From positions 1 to 48,660 of the forward strand of contig JAVBTR010000087.1 of the NCBI GenBank assembly GCA_031556065.1: DNA of 48,660 nucleotides, in the 5' to 3' direction. A program made the position numbers and the translations under genes. Source of the stretch: JAVBTR01 sp031556065 (lineage in GTDB: Bacteria > Bacillota > Clostridia > Christensenellales > Aristaeellaceae). This document shows, one piece after another, positions 16,261 through 24,910 of this stretch (the stretch's first letter is position 1; each line of letters starts with the position of its first letter). Below the pieces are notes generated by a model that saw nothing but the letters and a program-made list of their open reading frames with translations, made no database searches and was not told where the DNA came from.

Positions 16261-16411
16261 AATACATCTCTCCCACGATTCTTGAACCAACATATGGAGT
16301 TTGCTGTGTAAAAGCACCTGATTCGTTTGAAACAAAAGACCTTACTAGATCACTTAATTATATCATGTCCGGTTTGAAACTTCTAGTGAGAACCTGCGCA
16401 TGTAAAGCGAA

Positions 16412-16446
16412 TTCGGGCATTGATGCGTTTAACATCAATGCCCGAA
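16412..16446 (-). promoter_or_regulatory. Intercistronic stem-loop between binding-protein and kinase genes
   Basis: Perfect 13-bp stem: TTCGGGCATTGAT (16412-16424) with ATCAATGCCCGAA (16434-16446), 9-base loop. It lies 9 bp after the binding-protein stop on the minus strand. No U-tract follows, so partial termination or 3'-end protection of the upstream mRNA is more likely than full termination. Confidence 0.7.
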
Positions 16447-16455
16447 GGGCAAAGG

Positions 16456-18111
16456 TTATTTCATGCTCTGCAGTTTCGTCTGGTACTGAGCGTCATAGAA
16501 GGCTTCTACCTTGTCCATTCCTATGGCGTCAATTTCGGCAATAAACTTATCATATTCGGTTTGCCAGTTCTCTGTGAAAACCATTTTAACGATGTATTCC
16601 TGCAAAAGACTGTGTGCCTTTGTTAGGATGATTCCTTCATCGCTGTTGGTGAGGGGAGCAGTCAATTCGAGTTCCGGTGCAAAAACGACCAACGGGCCAT
16701 AAATATTGTTGAACTGAGCCATTCTATCGTTGGTTTCATCCCACCAGGGCAGGTTCCAAATCAATTCATTGGTGCAGAAATTATACTTGCCTAGACCATC
16801 CTGTGCAGCTACGCCATCCCAGTCGGCATTCTTTGCAGCTACATACTCAGCAAGTAAGGTGGGTTTGCCGTCAACCATATGCCAGTGTGGGCCGATGGCT
16901 GGATCTCCGCTGTATTCATCACCTTCGATACCCCAAGAAACATCGATGTGGCCTTCCACGGAACAAAGGTATTCCAAGAAACGAATGGCCCGTGCAGGAT
17001 CCTTGCAATTTTTGCTGATCACGGTGGCACGCCATCCGGCGCCGGTTCTGATATCCGAATAGGTGTCCAGCGGGCCGACGATCATGTACTGCGTATCAAG
17101 GTTGTCCGCAGGCACCTTCTCGCCATCAGAAATCGTCCAGGTATAAGCAATCACATCGCCGCGGGCAATCTTCGCTGCGTTGGCATCCTTGGAATCGATG
17201 AAGGGATCCTTTGTAAGCAGCCCCTTAAGGTATAGCTTGTTCAGGAAAGAAATGGTGTCTTGGAACTGTTCGCTGCGCGCCTGCCAAAGGATAGCGCCGT
17301 TTTGATCCGTCATGTTGGGTCCCATGCCAAACTGGGCTCCTAAGTTGCCCATGGAGGCATTGGTTGCCAATGTGGAGGCTGCCAAGGCATCATCCGCCGG
17401 ATAAAAGGCGATCTTGTCAGGATGCAATTCGTGCATTTTTTCAAGTGCAGCAATCAGATCATCCTGGGTCTGTATCTGCGGAGAGCCTATTTCTTCGTAA
17501 TAATCCTTCCGCACAGACATGATCTTTTGGTTGGTGCCAACGATTTGGTTATACACGCGGGCGCCCGTCTGCCACGCTTCACCCTGCACCCAGCAGGTCA
17601 GACGATAAGTCTTCCCATCAGCGGAGCGGTAATTGGTCAAAATCTCTTTGGGTAAGATGTCACGCATATTGGGTGCATACTGATCGATAAGGTCGTCCAA
17701 AGCCCAGACCATGCCCGCATCGATCATTTCCTGCAACGCTGGATCATTGCGATCTAGAGTGACGATATCCGGCAACTGGTTGCCCGCGATCATCATCATC
17801 AATTTCTGCCCATCACCGGAAACCGGCTTGGTGATCTGTAGGCTAACACCAGTCTTTTCTGTTACGCGCAATGCCGTGGGGTCTTCCCACGTTTGGGCGA
17901 AGGCAGGGGCGTTGATGTAATAGGTTAACGTAACGGGGGAAGTATCTTCCTTCCATTCCAAACTTTCCGGATCGGCCTGCCAGCCAATGCGTTCCCAATC
18001 CATTTGAGCTAGGCTGTCGTTTGCCGTCCCTGTGTTTTCTGCGACTGCGACATTTGCCAGCATCGACAGCAGCACCACCAGAACCATGAGTAACCGGGTG
18101 AATTTTTTCAT
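16456..18111 (-). CDS. Module A extracellular sugar-binding protein of an ABC transporter
   Basis: 551 residues, the LplA/YtcQ-like large class of carbohydrate-binding proteins that accompany LplB/LplC permeases. The signal peptide (1-24, TRLLMVLVVLLSMLANVAVA) ends at an A-E junction typical of signal peptidase I; there is no lipobox cysteine, which is unusual for a Gram-positive binding protein. The mature part shows the family features YYINAPAFAQTW, then a hinge region with DALAAS and WRATVISKNCKDPARAIRFLEYL. GGAGGGT precedes the start. Downstream is a strong stem-loop, then the kinase gene. Substrate is unknown; the adjacent glycosidases suggest an alpha-mannosidic, possibly sulfated, oligosaccharide. 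Confidence 0.9.
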   Translation of the reverse strand: MKKFTRLLMVLVVLLSMLANVAVAENTGTANDSLAQMDWERIGWQADPESLEWKEDTSPVTLTYYINAPAFAQTWEDPTALRVTEKTGVSLQITKPVSGDGQKLMMMIAGNQLPDIVTLDRNDPALQEMIDAGMVWALDDLIDQYAPNMRDILPKEILTNYRSADGKTYRLTCWVQGEAWQTGARVYNQIVGTNQKIMSVRKDYYEEIGSPQIQTQDDLIAALEKMHELHPDKIAFYPADDALAASTLATNASMGNLGAQFGMGPNMTDQNGAILWQARSEQFQDTISFLNKLYLKGLLTKDPFIDSKDANAAKIARGDVIAYTWTISDGEKVPADNLDTQYMIVGPLDTYSDIRTGAGWRATVISKNCKDPARAIRFLEYLCSVEGHIDVSWGIEGDEYSGDPAIGPHWHMVDGKPTLLAEYVAAKNADWDGVAAQDGLGKYNFCTNELIWNLPWWDETNDRMAQFNNIYGPLVVFAPELELTAPLTNSDEGIILTKAHSLLQEYIVKMVFTENWQTEYDKFIAEIDAIGMDKVEAFYDAQYQTKLQSMK

Positions 18112-18158
18112 TTCGTACCCTCCTTAATTATTAAAGGCCTTAGCCTTTATTCCATCAA

Positions 18159-19058
18159 TCAGCCCTTTACCGAACCAACCATCATACCTTTGACAAAGTA
18201 TTTCTGAATAAATGGGTAGACCAGTGCAATGGGAGTCACGGCGATGATGAGCATGGCATAGCGCACAGATTCCGGTGTGGTTGCAGTTGCAGCAGCCGAT
18301 ACCGACATAACCTTTTGAAGCTCCTGCTGTGCTTGGGCAAGAGACATGGTACGCATAAGCACTGCGGGCATGGTCATAAGGGATTCGCTGTTAATAAAGA
18401 AGGCGGGATGGAACCAATCATTCCAGTGCCATACCCCCACAAACAGCGCAAGGGTCGCAATAATAGGCTTAGACAGCGGCAGCACCACAGAAAACAAAGT
18501 GACAAATTCGTTGGCCCCATCGATTTTTGCCGATTCGGTTAGTGCAGCCGGAAGCGCTTTGATAAAGGAAATAAACAAAACGATATAATAGAACTGATAG
18601 ATGTTGGGCAATATGTAGACCGCAAACTGATCCAGCAGCCCTAGTTGGCTGTAAAGCAAATAGGAATACACAACATTGGAAGGGAAATAAAGGGTAACAA
18701 TCCCAAAGAGCATATAAAACTTGCGACCTTTCAGCTTATCGTTGGACAGAGCATAGGAAGCCAATGACAGGCATAGGATCGTGCAGCATGTGCCCACACC
18801 TGTGCGTAGCAGCGTCATAAAAAAGGCGTTGACCAAGCCCTTGTTGCGAAAGGCTATGGTGTAATTATCCAAGGAAAAGACCCGCGGCAGCAAGTAAATG
18901 CCACCCTTAAGCGCATCTGTTCCTTCGTTAAAGGAGTTAATAAGGCAATAGTAGATAGGATAAACCGACAAGATAAATATGAGGATCGCAATGCATGTAC
19001 ACAATGCACCAATGGCGCGATCTCCGCGGCTCTTTTTAATAAAGTTTGTGTTCTTCAT
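18159..19058 (-). CDS. Module A ABC sugar permease, LplC/YtcP type
   Basis: 299 residues with six predicted membrane helices. The cytoplasmic EAA loop reads LTESAKIDGANEFVTLF followed by VVLPLSKPIIATLALF, the site that contacts the ATPase. The C-terminal FVKGMMVGSVKG is the standard ending of this permease subfamily (MalG-like). It lies 12 bp after the partner permease and 47 bp before the binding-protein gene. No ATPase gene is found in this or the other two modules, so a shared MsmX-type ATPase encoded elsewhere probably energises the transporter (inference from known Bacillota systems). Confidence 0.93.
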   Translation of the reverse strand: MKNTNFIKKSRGDRAIGALCTCIAILIFILSVYPIYYCLINSFNEGTDALKGGIYLLPRVFSLDNYTIAFRNKGLVNAFFMTLLRTGVGTCCTILCLSLASYALSNDKLKGRKFYMLFGIVTLYFPSNVVYSYLLYSQLGLLDQFAVYILPNIYQFYYIVLFISFIKALPAALTESAKIDGANEFVTLFSVVLPLSKPIIATLALFVGVWHWNDWFHPAFFINSESLMTMPAVLMRTMSLAQAQQELQKVMSVSAAATATTPESVRYAMLIIAVTPIALVYPFIQKYFVKGMMVGSVKG

Positions 19059-19069
19059 TCTTCAATCTC

Positions 19070-20038
19070 CTATATAATGCCATCGTGAAATACTTTTTTG
19101 GATACCTTGTTTGCGCTGAACAGCAGCACCATTGAGATAACAGATAAAATCAAGTTGGCTGCTGCGGCAAAGGAGAATCTGAACTGATTCAAGCCTGTAT
19201 GGACCACAAGGGTTTGCAGCACATAGGAGGTTTCACGGTTAAAGGCATTTCCAAGCAGATAGGATTGGTTAAAGTTGGAGCCCACGGCGCCGCCGTTTAA
19301 AAGACTGCCTACATTCAATATAAACAAAGAGATAATGGTGCCGGAGATGGCTGGCAAGGTGATTCTGAACATACGGCTGGACCATCCTGCGCCGTCAATA
19401 GCGGCAGCTTCATATACCTCTGGGCTGATGGCAGATATGGCTGCCAGATAAATAATGGCGTTCCAGCCGGTTTCCTGCCAGCAGTCGATCACCATCCCGA
19501 TCCACCAAAACCATTTCGATTCCGTGAGGAACTCTATAGGGGTTTGGATGACTCCCAACGCCATAAGGATATCGTTGACCGGACCTGTTCTATCCAGGAA
19601 GATCATCCACAACGTGGCCACGATAACATATGAAATAAAGTGTGGAAGGTAACTGCCGGTTTGGGCAATGCGTTTAAGTTTCATTGAAGGCAATTCGTTA
19701 AGCAAAAGTGCGAACAGGATGGGAAACGCGAATGTAAAGGCAAATTTCACCAGGCTCATGCCAAAGGTATTGCGAAGTGCCAGAAAAAAATCCTTATCCG
19801 CAAACAACTCACGAAAATACTTTAGTCCAGCAAAGCTTTTACCAAAGAAGCCATCTGTCAATCGGTAATCGAGAAACGCATTGGCCATCCCGGCAAAGGG
19901 CATATATGCGAAGATAAAAAAGCATATCATGGCAGGAATCACCATTATTTGCAGTTGCCATTGTTGAAAAAACACCTTTATTCCGCTTGGGACATTTTTA
20001 TGCTGAGGTGAAAGTTTATGAGGATTTACTTGCGACAT
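19070..20038 (-). CDS. Module A ABC sugar permease, LplB/YteP type
   Basis: 322 residues, first gene of the minus-strand operon. Cytoplasmic N-terminus (to about 28), then six membrane helices starting with IMVIPAMICFFIFAYMPF. The EAA loop is VYEAAAIDGAGWSSRMF followed by ITLPAISGTIISLF. The family-typical GYILPHFISYVIVATLW-like segment (YLPHFISYVIVATL here) is present. It pairs with the LplC-type permease to form the membrane channel. ATTCTCC downstream of the ATG complement gives a GGAGAA ribosome site. Transcription starts from the divergent control region shared with the GH38 gene. Confidence 0.93.
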   Translation of the reverse strand: MSQVNPHKLSPQHKNVPSGIKVFFQQWQLQIMVIPAMICFFIFAYMPFAGMANAFLDYRLTDGFFGKSFAGLKYFRELFADKDFFLALRNTFGMSLVKFAFTFAFPILFALLLNELPSMKLKRIAQTGSYLPHFISYVIVATLWMIFLDRTGPVNDILMALGVIQTPIEFLTESKWFWWIGMVIDCWQETGWNAIIYLAAISAISPEVYEAAAIDGAGWSSRMFRITLPAISGTIISLFILNVGSLLNGGAVGSNFNQSYLLGNAFNRETSYVLQTLVVHTGLNQFRFSFAAAANLILSVISMVLLFSANKVSKKVFHDGII

Positions 20039-20100
20039 ATTTATTCTCCTTACTCTCTGTTTTCTTAAATTGAAAACGAAAGATCAACGGCTTTAACAGC

Positions 20101-20220
20101 ATTATAACCAACATTTGCGAAGATGTCAGTATACGATTGTTGGATTTAGTCTCCAATATCCACAACTTATCGACTTTGAATCTATATACTATTGCCATAT
20201 ATGAAAATGCTCATTATAAT
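20101..20220. promoter_or_regulatory. Divergent promoters of the module A transporter and glycosidase operons
   Basis: Minus strand: CTGACA (20124-20129), 17 bp spacer, TATAAT (20101-20106), toward the permease operon. Plus strand: TTGCCA (20192-20197), 17 bp spacer, TATAAT (20215-20220), toward GH38. The 62 bp between the two -35 boxes is AT-rich and is the natural site for the AraC-type regulator; no clear repeat could be fixed by eye. Confidence 0.65.
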
Positions 20221-20264
20221 GAACAAAACATTGGCCGAAGATGGCAAAGGAAAGGAATGGATGT

Positions 20265-23200
20265 ATGGATAGCGCGAACTATCTTCCGAAGCTGGCGCGA
20301 AATCGGTTTAAAGGGGTGCGGCAAGCGCTGCAAAATCGCATCTGGAAACAGGCGCTGCCTGTTGAGGTGATGGGTGGCCCACTTAACAGCTTGCCAATCG
20401 GGTTGGATATGGCCAAAGAACAGGATTATAACATCGTAAAACGCGGTGAGTTTTTCGGCCCTCCCAATGGCGGCTTTCAGCAGCGCTGGTTCTATGTGGA
20501 TATTCCAGGCGCTTTAACTGACAACGGCCACCGTGCACTGCACTGGAAGTGTGCGGGGGAGACCACTGTCTATTTAAATAACGAGCCTTATGCAGGCTTT
20601 GATCCGCCCCATCCATACTGCTTATTGCCGGATGACGCCTGCCGTCTCTATCTGGATTGCTCTACGTGCCAGACCTGGATGTGGCCTGGAAATGGACTCC
20701 AGCCAACTCCGTTTGGCCTTCAATTTCAAGATGCCTTTATTGCCGAGCGTGACGAAAATGCATGGGAGGCTTATTGGGATTTTGTTGTGCTGGAAGAAAT
20801 GTTAGCGCACTACACCCAAAAGGCAGGGCCAAACCAGCGGGATTATCCGGAGCAAATGCCACCAGTGCTTCGCAAGCTGGAATACCGTCTTTTTAAGCTA
20901 TGCAATGTTTTGGAACGGGAAGGACTTGCATCGTTTGCAAAGGGGCTGCATGCCTTGTATAAGGATTTTCCGGCGGAATACTGGCAGCCGCCTGTCACTT
21001 TTTGTGGGCATATGCATCTTGATTTGATCCACCTGTGGCCCCAATTTCAGGCAGAGCGTAAAGCCGTTCATTCATTTGCTAATTCCTTGTACCTAATGGA
21101 TCGGTATGATGATCTCATGGTGACTCAAAGCCAGCCGGCGTTGTATGATGCCGTCAAAACCCTTTCGCCTGCATTAGCGCAACGTATTGATGGGCGTGCT
21201 GCAGAGCATAGATGGGAGCATACCGGCGGCATGGATGTGGAGGCGGATGTGAACCTGCCTTGTGGGGAAGCGCTATTGCGCAACTTTGTCTATGGGCAGC
21301 GGCGGCTTGCCGCCATGCGCGATGGGATGAAAAACCAAGTGCTTTGGCTCCCGGATTGCTTTGGCTTCTCGCCCTGCTTGCCACAAATCATGCAACAGGT
21401 GGGAATAACCTCTTTTTACACACAAAAACAGCTTTGGCGTCAAGTAACCCAGTTTCCCCACCGATCTTTTCGCTGGCGTGGTCTGGATGGCACGGAAGTG
21501 CTTGTTCATTGCGGCGCTTTTTCATACAATGGCCCGGAAAGCACAGGCGATATGATCGATATTGCACAGGGGAACCCACAGACAGGCATTCATGATGAAT
21601 CGCTTTTACCCTATGGCCATGGTGATGGCGGTGGCGGCCCAACGGATGCTATGTGTGAACGGGCACTCAGGTGGCGTGATCTTGCATGCGTGCCCACCTC
21701 ACGCTGGGATACTGCCGAAGCTTTCTTTGAAAGAATGCTGCCAAAGGCCAAAGAACTGCCGGTATGGAGCGATGAGATCTCGATTGAGTATCACTATGGG
21801 GTATATACCACAGAGAGTCGGCTGAAACAGGTCTACCGCGCATTAGAACGCGCATTGCAGGCGCAGGAAGCGGTGCGGGCTGTTAAAAGCATGCCTGTTC
21901 TTGGATATGAGGCTTGGAAGCGTCTTTTGTATGTTCAATTTCACGATTGCATTTGTGGCGCGGCCCTTGAAATGTGTTTTGATGAAGTGATACCCCAGTT
22001 GGAACGCCTGGGACAGCAAGTCTTTAAAGCTGCTGCTAATGAATTAGAGCAGAACAGCAAGGCTTCTACGTTATGTGTTTTTAACCTACTGGCTATTAAA
22101 CGAAAGGTTTGCTTTCCAATTACCTATAAGGCTCTTGACCTACAAGAAAAGACCATAACTGGTGCAGGGCATCTTCTGGCAAAAGATGGGATGCTGCTCA
22201 TTCAACCCCTTGGAGACGGGACGATACTGGTACAAGCAGAGCTTAAGGGATTGGAAAGCCTTGCGTTGTGCGGCCCATTCGTTCCATCATCGGAAAATCC
22301 TTTTTTAGAAGTGAGCCCAAAGGCTTTGGATAACGGACGATTAAGGGTGACGTTCGGTGATAACGGGATGGTAATAGGTATGGCTATTAAAGGCCAACCA
22401 GTAGCACTATGTAGTCCCATGCATTTTTCGCTATACCCAGATAACCCTGTTGGCTATGATGGGTGGGATATTGACCGTTACACCCTATCCCTTGGTAAAG
22501 CGATTGATGCACGGATGATTCTGCGGGTCAAAGAGTATGGACCTGTCAGAGCAGTGCTTGAAGGCGCCTTTGCTATGGGAGAAAACAGCCATGTGTTGCT
22601 AACCTATGCTTTGGAGGCTGACTCCTGTTATCTCCGGATCGAGCTGGAAGCACACTGGCAGGAATCTCACAAGCTGCTTAAGCTGCATCTCCCTACCGAG
22701 TATAATGGCAGGGTTCGTTATGGCGCACCCTTTGGAAGCCTGCTTAGGACCCAGAAAAGAGGTGCAGATGCTGATGAGGCACAGTGGGAGGTTCCCGCAA
22801 GCCGTTGGGCCACTATTTCGGATGAGAACGAGGAGCATGGCCTTTCGATCATCACCGAGGCTAAATATGGTTTCTCCTGTATGGACGGAAACCTGGGCGT
22901 ATCGCTGCTGCGCGCGCCGAAATACCCTAACCCGCATTCTGATATGGGCATCCACCAAATTCGGTTGGCTTTGGGTGCCCTGTGCCTAACGGAAACATCT
23001 GCTGCGCAGGCGGCCGAAACACTTTATGCGCAGCCGATTCTCGCGAAAGGTGATCCTTTCGCAGCCCCCTTCACAATTGAGAACACGGGTACACTGGTTC
23101 CTTCCTGGGTTGCGCCTGCAGAGCTGCACAATGGCATTCTGCTGCGCTTGCACGAAACCATGGGCGGCAGAGGCATCGCTACGCTCCGCTTAAATCGCGG

Positions 23201-23333
23201 GTGCGCCAATGTTAGTCGCGTTAATCTGATGGAGGAAGTATTGACGGATATGCCTAAAAATAATGGATGCTGCATGATTCATTATGAACCCTATCAAATT
23301 GTGACGTTGCTGCTTGAAAACATGAGTAAATGA
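20265..23333 (+). CDS. Alpha-mannosidase, glycoside hydrolase family 38
   Basis: 1022 residues. GH38 enzymes are zinc-dependent retaining alpha-mannosidases. Seen: metal-binding GHMHLDLIHLWP (His and Asp about 251 and 253), the nucleophile Asp in VLWLPDCFGFSP (about 364), WEHTGGMDVEADVNLPCGEAL before it, and the third block VQFHDCICGAA where family members have FHD(I/C)xxG. An all-beta C-terminal region of about 400 residues completes the usual architecture. An N-terminal beta domain of about 240 residues precedes the catalytic part. No signal peptide, so it is cytoplasmic and acts on imported oligosaccharides. The start is chosen for the AAAGGAAAGG upstream. It is the first of three co-directional catabolic genes; the sulfatase starts 24 bp on. 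Confidence 0.92.
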   Translation: MDSANYLPKLARNRFKGVRQALQNRIWKQALPVEVMGGPLNSLPIGLDMAKEQDYNIVKRGEFFGPPNGGFQQRWFYVDIPGALTDNGHRALHWKCAGETTVYLNNEPYAGFDPPHPYCLLPDDACRLYLDCSTCQTWMWPGNGLQPTPFGLQFQDAFIAERDENAWEAYWDFVVLEEMLAHYTQKAGPNQRDYPEQMPPVLRKLEYRLFKLCNVLEREGLASFAKGLHALYKDFPAEYWQPPVTFCGHMHLDLIHLWPQFQAERKAVHSFANSLYLMDRYDDLMVTQSQPALYDAVKTLSPALAQRIDGRAAEHRWEHTGGMDVEADVNLPCGEALLRNFVYGQRRLAAMRDGMKNQVLWLPDCFGFSPCLPQIMQQVGITSFYTQKQLWRQVTQFPHRSFRWRGLDGTEVLVHCGAFSYNGPESTGDMIDIAQGNPQTGIHDESLLPYGHGDGGGGPTDAMCERALRWRDLACVPTSRWDTAEAFFERMLPKAKELPVWSDEISIEYHYGVYTTESRLKQVYRALERALQAQEAVRAVKSMPVLGYEAWKRLLYVQFHDCICGAALEMCFDEVIPQLERLGQQVFKAAANELEQNSKASTLCVFNLLAIKRKVCFPITYKALDLQEKTITGAGHLLAKDGMLLIQPLGDGTILVQAELKGLESLALCGPFVPSSENPFLEVSPKALDNGRLRVTFGDNGMVIGMAIKGQPVALCSPMHFSLYPDNPVGYDGWDIDRYTLSLGKAIDARMILRVKEYGPVRAVLEGAFAMGENSHVLLTYALEADSCYLRIELEAHWQESHKLLKLHLPTEYNGRVRYGAPFGSLLRTQKRGADADEAQWEVPASRWATISDENEEHGLSIITEAKYGFSCMDGNLGVSLLRAPKYPNPHSDMGIHQIRLALGALCLTETSAAQAAETLYAQPILAKGDPFAAPFTIENTGTLVPSWVAPAELHNGILLRLHETMGGRGIATLRLNRGCANVSRVNLMEEVLTDMPKNNGCCMIHYEPYQIVTLLLENMSK

Positions 23334-23357
23334 AACCGAGTGTAAAGGAGAATGGTT

Positions 23358-24824
23358 ATGAAAGTATTGTTTGTAGATATAGATACATTGCGGCCGGATC
23401 ATATGGGCTGCTACGGCTACCGCCGCAATACCACCCCGTGTATGGATGAAATTGCATCGGACGGCATCGCTTTTAACCAATGCTATACACCTAATGCGCC
23501 GTGCCTGCCCTCCCGTGCCTGCCTTGTATCTGGCCAATATGGCATCCATAACGGCTGCGTTGGCCATGGCGGCACCGCAGGAGATATGCGTATAGATGGC
23601 GCAAAGAGGGGATTTACCGATAGGCTATCCGAAAACAATTTATTTCACCTGTTCCGTGAGGCTGGCTGCCGAACCGCGTCTGTGAGCACATTTGCCGATC
23701 GGCATTCCGCCTGGTGGTTCCAGTGCGGCTTTGATGAAACGATCAATGTAGGAGGCCGCGGCATGGAGAGCGCGGAGCATATCTCCGCGGCGGCCCTTGA
23801 TTGGCTTGAACGCAATTCGGATAAGGAAAACTGGCTGCTGCATGTTCACTACTGGGATCCGCATACACCTTACCGCGCACCTGCGGGTTTCGGCAATCCA
23901 TTTGAAAACGAACCCCTGGCAGATGATTGGATTACAGCCCCGCTGTTTCAAGAGCATTTGGCGCACATTGGTCCTCATGGCCCCAAAGAAATAGCTGGTT
24001 GGTCAGACACGTCTGATCCCAATTATCCCCGTCATCCCGGACATATAGACAGCCTTAAGGGCGTTAAACATTTTATAGATGGGTACGATTGCGGGGTGCG
24101 CTATGCTGATGATAATCTAAAGCTGCTGATTGATTTGTTGAAGCTTAAGAAAATATACGACGATTTGGTTATTGTAATCACTTCGGATCATGGTGAGAAT
24201 CTAGGTGAGTTGGGGATATATGGAGAGCACGGGACAGCCGATTATCCTACCTGCCACATTCCGCTGATCGTCAAGTGGCCGGGAGGCCCTGTCGGTATCC
24301 ATGATGATGATTTGCGGCTGAACATTGACCTTGCGCCTACCTTTGAAAGCTTGCTGGGCGTGAAGCCACATGATTGCTGGGATGGCGAGAGCTTTTCTGC
24401 GTTATTGCTTAAAGAAGAGGGCGGTCCTAAGCGTGAGTGCGCTATTTTAGGCCAATGTGCCCATGTCTGCCAGCGGTCAGCTCGCTTTGGTGATTTTATC
24501 TATATCCGCACCATACACAGCGGCTATCACTTATTCCCGGATGAAATGCTTTTTGATGTGGTTCACGATCCCCATCAATTATATGATCTGGCACCTAAGC
24601 AGCCGGCGCTTTGTGCACAAGGTGCAAAGCATATTCTAGACTGGGAGATCGAAATGATGCGTACTTCAGATTCGGATGTTGATCCAATGTGGACCGTTGT
24701 TCGCGAAGGTGGCCCTTTTCATTCACGGGGACAGTTCAATGGTTTTATTGAGCGGCTAAAGACAAGCGGCCGTGACGAAGGCGCAAAAGAGCTGGAAAGA
24801 CGTTACCCGTCGGGCACATTTTAG
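23358..24824 (+). CDS. Type I sulfatase (formylglycine-dependent), cytoplasmic
   Basis: 488 residues. N-terminal metal site FVDIDTLRPDHMGCYGY and the activation motif C-L-P-S-R (Cys about 49) within NAPCLPSRACLVSGQYG. In this family that cysteine is oxidised to formylglycine, in anaerobes by a radical-SAM maturase; no such gene is in the window. Later metal and substrate blocks: YWDPHTPYRAP and ITSDHGENLGELGIYGEHG. The ATG at 23358 has AAAGGAG seven bases upstream; a nearer ATG at 23352 is too close to it. No signal peptide is present, whereas most polysaccharide sulfatases are exported. It lies between GH38 and GH31 genes, implying removal of sulfate from an imported glycan. Regiospecificity cannot be told. 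Confidence 0.92.
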   Translation: MKVLFVDIDTLRPDHMGCYGYRRNTTPCMDEIASDGIAFNQCYTPNAPCLPSRACLVSGQYGIHNGCVGHGGTAGDMRIDGAKRGFTDRLSENNLFHLFREAGCRTASVSTFADRHSAWWFQCGFDETINVGGRGMESAEHISAAALDWLERNSDKENWLLHVHYWDPHTPYRAPAGFGNPFENEPLADDWITAPLFQEHLAHIGPHGPKEIAGWSDTSDPNYPRHPGHIDSLKGVKHFIDGYDCGVRYADDNLKLLIDLLKLKKIYDDLVIVITSDHGENLGELGIYGEHGTADYPTCHIPLIVKWPGGPVGIHDDDLRLNIDLAPTFESLLGVKPHDCWDGESFSALLLKEEGGPKRECAILGQCAHVCQRSARFGDFIYIRTIHSGYHLFPDEMLFDVVHDPHQLYDLAPKQPALCAQGAKHILDWEIEMMRTSDSDVDPMWTVVREGGPFHSRGQFNGFIERLKTSGRDEGAKELERRYPSGTF

Positions 24825-24910
24825 TGCTGATCCCCACCCGTCAAGTGGTGATGTATGATTAGCGCTTGGCGGGCGGAGATGTTTGCGTTTTGGAAACAAA
24901 ATGGATAAAT